Positions 58,561 through 64,000 of a stretch of DNA of 64,000 nucleotides are shown here, in pieces (position 1 is the stretch's first letter; each line of letters opens with the position of its first letter). Under the pieces are notes generated by a model, which worked only from the letters and a program-made list of their open reading frames with translations, was not told the origin of the DNA and ran no database searches. The position numbers were made by a program, and so were the translations under genes. Source of the DNA: Ariolimax columbianus (Eukaryota; Mollusca; Gastropoda; Stylommatophora; Arionidae); contig JAVGWX010000009.1 in NCBI GenBank assembly GCA_036924085.1, forward strand, positions 63,001,012 through 63,065,011, written 5' to 3'.

Positions 58561-58930
58561 GACTTCACAGATACATGGTTAGAAACCACTGTAGTACAAA
58601 AATAACAAGCTACAGATCCATGGTTAGAAACCACTGTAGTACAGAAATAACAAGCCACAGATCCATGGTATGAAACTACTGTAGTACAGAAATAACAAGC
58701 CACAGATCCATGGTATGAAACTACTGTAGTACAGAAACAACAAGCCACAGATCCATGGTTAGAAACCACTGTAGTACAGAAATAACAAGCCACAGATCCC
58801 TGGTATGAAACTACTGTAGTACAGAAATAACAAGCCACAGATCCATGGTTAGAAACCACTGTAGTACAGAAATAACAAGCCACAGATCCCTGGTATGAAA
58901 CTACTGTAGTACCGAAATAACAAGCCACAT
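58561..58930. repeat. 45-bp minisatellite, 8 units
   Basis: Unit 'ccacagatccatggttagaa' 'accactgtagtacagaaata' 'acaag', in two alternating variants (ggttagaaaccact / ggtatgaaactact). The open minus-strand frame is repeat-driven. Confidence 0.95.
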
Positions 58931-59895
58931 TTATATGCAAAAAGTATTAGGAAATAAGCATCGGGTGACTGATAAGCATTAATGTATGACAAAAACAACA
59001 AATACAGCCATATTATGGCAATATGGTTTCAAGACAAACAATAAAGCTGGTGAAAATGCTATTCATCTCAATTCCACACCTCAGTACTAACATAACAATT
59101 AAAGATACATCTTTGTTGTTCTTCCATTCCCGAGGATAACTAGTTTTCCACTCTTTCATTCTTTCTGATAACATAATTATCTAGTGTAATGTTTCTAAAG
59201 TTTTGTTGTAATCCCAGAAAGGTGTTCCAAAATCTGCAGGTTTTTGACCTGTGTGAATGGATGAGGAGATGAGGGAAAAAGAGGAAAAAGGAATAATAAG
59301 CATGGGCTGGTCATGACACGCTCTCAGTGTGGCAGTGAGCCTATTCTGACCTCCTGTCACACACAGAGCCTTCCAGGCACCACTTGTGGCCGTTAGATGA
59401 TTGACAAGTGACAATGTATGACATAGAAGAAAGACAAAAAAAAAGGGTGTAAATGTTATTGATCACATTTAATTACTTTAAAAAATTATAACATTATAAA
59501 TTATTACTTTGATGTTCAGGTACCTGTCTTCAAATACATAACTCTTCATTGAATTATGTCATTTGTAAATGAGTGATTTTTCTTAAGAGTATTTATTTGT
59601 GTATTGGTTTTTATCTAGTGTACACAAGGCTTAGTAACCGTCATGTTTATCTAAGGCATTTGCTTCTGTGTATGTTTCATCAATATATTTGGACATATTA
59701 GTTGTTAACAACAAACACATGTAACTGAGATACTGCGCAGGAACAGAGACATACAGAATCTTCTATACCCTGCAAAAGTGTCTTGGTCATAACATAAGTT
59801 TAGTTTTGTTTGTTTGGGTGGAGTGTCTTGAGCTATTTCTGCTTATGTTGTTAATTGCAGTACCACTGTGGCTTTGATATCTTGATGACCCATTC
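58931..59895. other. No gene or recognised repeat
   Basis: AT-rich anonymous sequence with no coding signal. Confidence 0.5.
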
Positions 59896-60370
59896 CTAAG
59901 CATAACTGTGGGACCCAACTTCGTCTCCAGTGGACCCTGTCTTGAGCCACGGAAGTCTAGTGCACGGTAAGTGCTCCTCTAGAGGAGCGTACAGCAAGGG
60001 AGTCTGACCAACGCATTGGGAGTATAACCAACGCATTGGAGGTCTTCCCCGCGGTCTCTTCTTAACTTGGGGGTACCAGACTCCTGTCGCTGTGCTCCAT
60101 CGGCCATCGTTACATGTGACCTGCCCATCTATGTTTTGCCTTGTCTGCATAGATAAATTACCGCATCCTTCACCTGGGACAATCGTCTTATGTCAGAATG
60201 GTGGCGACCTTGCATACTTTAGTTTTGGAGAGTGATTCCAACCAAGCGTCTCTCATGAGAGGCCTGGGTCACTCTCAACTTGTCCTCTTGTGATTTTGTT
60301 AGTGTCCACGTCTGGGCACCGTAGCACATCGTACAACTTTAACAACGGCTTTGATATGTTTTTTACATAT
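59896..60370 (-). pseudogene. RTE-type LINE C-terminal fragment
   Basis: The minus strand gives degraded post-RT sequence, then DGQVTCNDGRWSTATGVWYP and KKRPRGRPPMRWLYSQ. This is the basic RGRPP.RW signature near the C-terminus of RTE-like proteins. Multiple frame breaks. Confidence 0.7.
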
Positions 60371-60379
60371 AATTAGGGG

Positions 60380-61335
60380 CCTAAGATGTAGTGAATGATT
60401 TGTCCAGCCTGATTAGGAGAATGGGGATAAAAAAAGAAAGTCAAACCTGGTCTAAAAAATATGTAGGGCAGAAAAGAGTACAGTTCAGCTGCAAACTTTG
60501 ATACAGCATAACAAAACATCTTTTTAACTCCTACCAGCTTGTATATGCCATCCGTGTTTGTCGCAAAACCTAAAATTGCAGCCTGCTGCTACCAACATAG
60601 ACTTCTTTTGATTTAGTGTGTGGAACTGCATTTGTTTGATGACTCTACGTGATGGTGTTGTTTACGAACATGAAATTGACATTTAACTGTAAGGTTATAT
60701 TTTATAAGTAGATATTTGATAAAGTTGTAATGTTTCAAAATCAACACATTTATCGTTAGGAAGTTGAGCCTCGAGGCCAGAAAAATGATTTATTATTTAA
60801 ACAAACCAATGATCATGCATTTGGATTACTTGTGGGTATTCAACACATGCCCAATTCAGACTTTGACTGGAACGCATAATATGAAAGGTAATGTGTAATG
60901 GAATTGACAGATATATTGGTGAAACACACAATGCAGTGAGTGCAAAAATGTTTTTTCTTCTCTAATGTACCCCACCACATTAATACCTTTTAGCGCTTCA
61001 TACTGACATATAACCTTTATTATGAATACTCCATGTAATTGATAGTTAACGTGTCTTACGTGGTTTAGATTGTAAATCTAGCTCAATTTGTTCAATAACA
61101 ATCAATTTGATTTTGAACAAAACTTTGAAGTATGGATTCCAGCACTTGACTTGGACTGAAAGACACAAATCGACAAAACTATCCAGGACTGGAAAGGGTT
61201 AAAAGGACGAACGATGAAAGGACATATTATTCTTGTTGTTCTTATCAATCAATGCCAATTTTGTTTCTCTTGCAACAAAATGTCATAACTTTTAATTGGA
61301 TTTATATTTCTTGATGGAGAACTAAGATACTAGTC
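60380..61335. other. No gene; diverged SINE-A tail at about 60395-60535
   Basis: 60395-60535 retains 'ttgtccagcctgattaggag' and 'gcagctgcaaactttgatac'-like order of SINE-A. The rest is anonymous AT-rich DNA. Confidence 0.45.
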
Positions 61336-61339
61336 CAGT

Positions 61340-61655
61340 CAGGCACAATATACTGACTAGGATGTTGCATCAGGGTTAATACACTGACCAAGACCACAAT
61401 CTCTCTTCCATGTAGCGTTCCCTGGAAACAGGCCGTTTTCAAGGCAGCCTGGCTGACGAGATGTGTATCTACATGATCCCCGTAGTAGTGAAGCCAATCA
61501 TAACACAACCGCCTGAAAGACCGCAGTCCACCTTCATTCGGCATGCTCAGGATGTGAAGAAAGCTACTACAACCCGCCACTTAACATCCTTTTCAAAGCG
61601 CACAGAAGAGTAAACACTCATTGTGGGCATTAAACAATAACAACAACAATATTTC
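61340..61655 (+). repeat. SINE-C copy with (CAA)n end
   Basis: Starts 'agtcaggcacaatatactga', continues 'ggcatgctcaggatgtgaag' 'aaagctactacaacccgcca' and ends 'tgtgggcattaaacaataac'. A shorter head-only fragment is at 61755-61845. Confidence 0.8.
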
Positions 61656-61859
61656 TTGATTTCACTAATTCCAACACTTGTACTGTCTTTCTATATCCAA
61701 CTTCCCCAAGATCAATCACTAGATATATTTAGACTCAATAAGGGGAGCAGAGTAATCAGGTGAGACATACTGATCAAGATCCCATTTCATGTCCCCATTT
61801 GTGCACCTGGAAACTGGCTGTGCTACAGCAGTCTGGCTAACAACCAGCTTTACTTTCTC

Positions 61860-63055
61860 AATTGTTATTTTCTTTGCCATAGATTTGTTTTTTATAACTT
61901 ATTACTATGTGTCTCTTGTCTCTCTCTTTATATGGGGACATCTTTATTCCTTTCTTTAAATTTTTCTATTTTTTATAAAGATGCAAGTTAGAGAAAGAAA
62001 AAATGAATATAATTATTTCATCAACTCTCAGAAGATTCACACCAATCTCTGACAACATGAGCGAAAGATGAAATGCATGAGTTGAAGTACTTGTTTCACT
62101 AAAGAAACTGATTTTTGATCACCTGCATGTAAGTTGCAATAGGAATATACATACATACATACACTAATTCTTGCATGTTGTTATACATTTCCAACAATAC
62201 CAACAAATGTATAATTTCTTCCTTTTGTTTCAGTCTCACTGTTGTAAGGTATACAGTTTTATGTATAGATCTTCAAATTGATTGGCTGTACCTTGTATCA
62301 CATAAGGGTCAAAGGTAGCCTCATAGCAGTTAGTGTTGATGTGTTAGACTTTATTGTAGCAGGCCCTAGACTTCTATAAAATGGGGTCGTCAGTTTCCTC
62401 TTTACTTCCCTAACAGTAATCCAGGTACAAATTTACAGCTGGATCAACTGCAGCATGTAGATAATGAGATAAAATTCAATACCTTTGTCATGAGTAAAGA
62501 GCACTCAACAACTGTTACATAGATGTTCTTGTGTCCCACAAAAATAACCGACAAAAAAAAAAAAAAATCATAATTACAGAATTATGTCCCCTATCTGAGG
62601 TCTGCCAGGTTTATTTATAGAAACATTTGATATATTAACTGCCCACAAAAAGTAACAAATTAAATTTGTTGAGGGTTTTTTAGTCTTGCAACAGTCAGCC
62701 AATCATAATACTATTGTGCTTAAGTTCTTCCTTAAAAATGTTAACATTTGAGATCAACATGATGGGCTATGCCAATCCAGAACAATCCGCAAGACCAGTT
62801 ACTGTTCAAGTTCCCTGGCCACACACTGTCCAAGTGTCAGACGGTAGTTGGCTATCTCGGATATTCCATGGTAGTGAACAAATGCAGCAGCCAGAACACA
62901 CACATGAAAGATCTGGTGGCTTTGAAACTGAAACAGATATGCAGTGGAAAACGTAATGAAAGACCAAACATGGACAAAATTAAGCTTACAAAAGACAAGG
63001 GAAGCATAAATTGATTTGTAAATTTATGAAAATCAAAAGAAATCAAGGTTAGAAT
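61860..63055. other. No recognised gene; possible broken coding remnant at 62714-63014
   Basis: Two overlapping frames (MMGYANPEQSARPVTVQVPW and VVNKCSSQNTHMKDLVALKL) look like one ancient coding sequence split by a frameshift near 62870. I do not recognise the family. Confidence 0.35.
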
Positions 63056-63059
63056 TATA

Positions 63060-63430
63060 GTTACCGTAAAATCTCACATATAATACACACTTGTGCATAA
63101 ACGCATGCTTGATTTTGTCAAAAATTTTCTGGCAAAATTAAAATTCATGTGTAATACGCACCATGATGTTTCCATATTTGACTTTATGAAACATTTGTTA
63201 AAAAACTGAAAGTATGATAAACAGAAATAGGTACACAACATCTATATTTGAGGTACTCTGGACTACCTCGTCGTTACTCTCACTAGAAAGAAGCACAGCT
63301 AGTGTTGTAGAGTCAGTTCCATTATTGGTACCATTATAATAAATATCCGCATCATCTTCATTCGATAACACCTGCTCTTTCTCCCACAAAACATTGTCCT
63401 TGCTGCCATCAAGTTTACTCAAATACTACA
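63060..63430 (-). mobile_element. Possible DNA-transposon relic
   Basis: 'taccgtaaaatctcacatat' 'aatacacacttgtgcataaa' resembles a transposon end. The minus-strand reading 63422-63198 is acidic and Ser-rich (SKLDGSKDNVLWEKEQVLSN), a C-terminal style seen in pogo-type transposases. Weak evidence only. 63431-64000 shows nothing further. Confidence 0.3.
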
Positions 63431-64000
63431 TGTGAGGAAACTTTGTTGAATTATAGTCTTATCTAATCACTTCCAAGCAGCAAGTACCCACTATGAGACA
63501 TCTGCGAGAGTCGGTTGACGCATACGACCACCAGCATGAACACAGATGTGTACAGTTATTGGAAATTGTGGCCCTTTTGGTAGAGTCTTTCTCTTAAAAA
63601 TTATGAAAGCATGCAATCTTCCTCTAGTACACACTAACATACTGGTGTTGTGAGACTCCTCATGTCTAATTGTATGTATATACACAGTTTATATGCCTTT
63701 CGCGTCTTCAGTTTTGGAAGGGTATATCGAAAGTCAGAGATATTTGATCGGCGTTATATTTGATCAGCATTTAAAATTCATGCAAAGTCATAGATACTGG
63801 TGCTTTCTCAATTTGGTTATGAACTTTTGACACTAAAAATGCGTATTTCTTTACATTTGGACAATGCTACAGGATAGTACTGCAGGTACTCCATCTTTCA
63901 TCTTGTTTTCTGGTTATATGACCTGCAAAGTGGTGTTTTGAATGGTTGATGTGCTGAAGAACATTCTTGATATCTGATATTCTTCTCATAGATCTGTACA

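Overview
This is a repeat-packed eukaryotic window, most likely from a mollusc and probably a gastropod. The basis is spliced genes with GT-AG introns, many non-LTR retrotransposons (I-like RT plus RNase H, CR1-like, RTE-like), tRNA-derived SINEs, relics of mariner and piggyBac-like elements, and very abundant minisatellites. There is nothing bacterial: no operons, rRNA or CRISPR. The organism call is an inference from repeat types, not from a diagnostic gene.

The only convincing host genes are two near-identical copies of a small three-exon gene. They lie in opposite orientation inside a large inverted duplication (arms about 8.5-16.5 kb and 29.35-34.1 kb). Copy A is on the minus strand (exons 16239-16204, 13123-12952, 12038-11968). 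Copy B is on the plus strand (exons 29642-29677, 30661-30832, 32450-32520). Each encodes a 92-residue secreted protein with ten cysteines spaced as in the colipase/prokineticin/Dickkopf fold. The mature chain is extraordinarily methionine-rich (17 Met). The coding exons differ at only three bases, all amino-acid changing, while introns and UTRs are clearly more diverged. Both copies keep a TATTTAAA box exactly 84 nt before the ATG, and a matching AATAAA downstream.

Layout. 0-8.5 kb: minisatellites, an RNase H LINE tail, SINEs and a decayed minus-strand CR1-like LINE. 8.5-16.5 kb: arm A, enlarged by a piggyBac-like insert, a SINE, two RTE tails, a minisatellite and a LINE tail. 16.5-29.3 kb: the spacer, with a CR1-like LINE carrying an in-frame (TA)n tract, a mariner relic, and a same-family LINE-into-LINE insertion with a clear target-site duplication. 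29.35-34.1 kb: arm B. 34.2-39 kb: SINE, trinucleotide tracts, a decayed RNase H LINE, and an RTE-like LINE with a C-terminal C2H2 finger and a 16-bp target-site duplication. 39-50.8 kb: a block where minisatellites of 56, 15, about 34, 39 and 34/39 bp dominate. 50.8-64 kb: truncated LINEs, SINEs and anonymous sequence.

The retroelements do not form a working pathway with the gene pair. They record the timing of events: insertions present in one arm and absent from the other postdate the duplication, and those in both predate it. The most interesting biology is the inverted gene pair and its Met/Cys-rich product.
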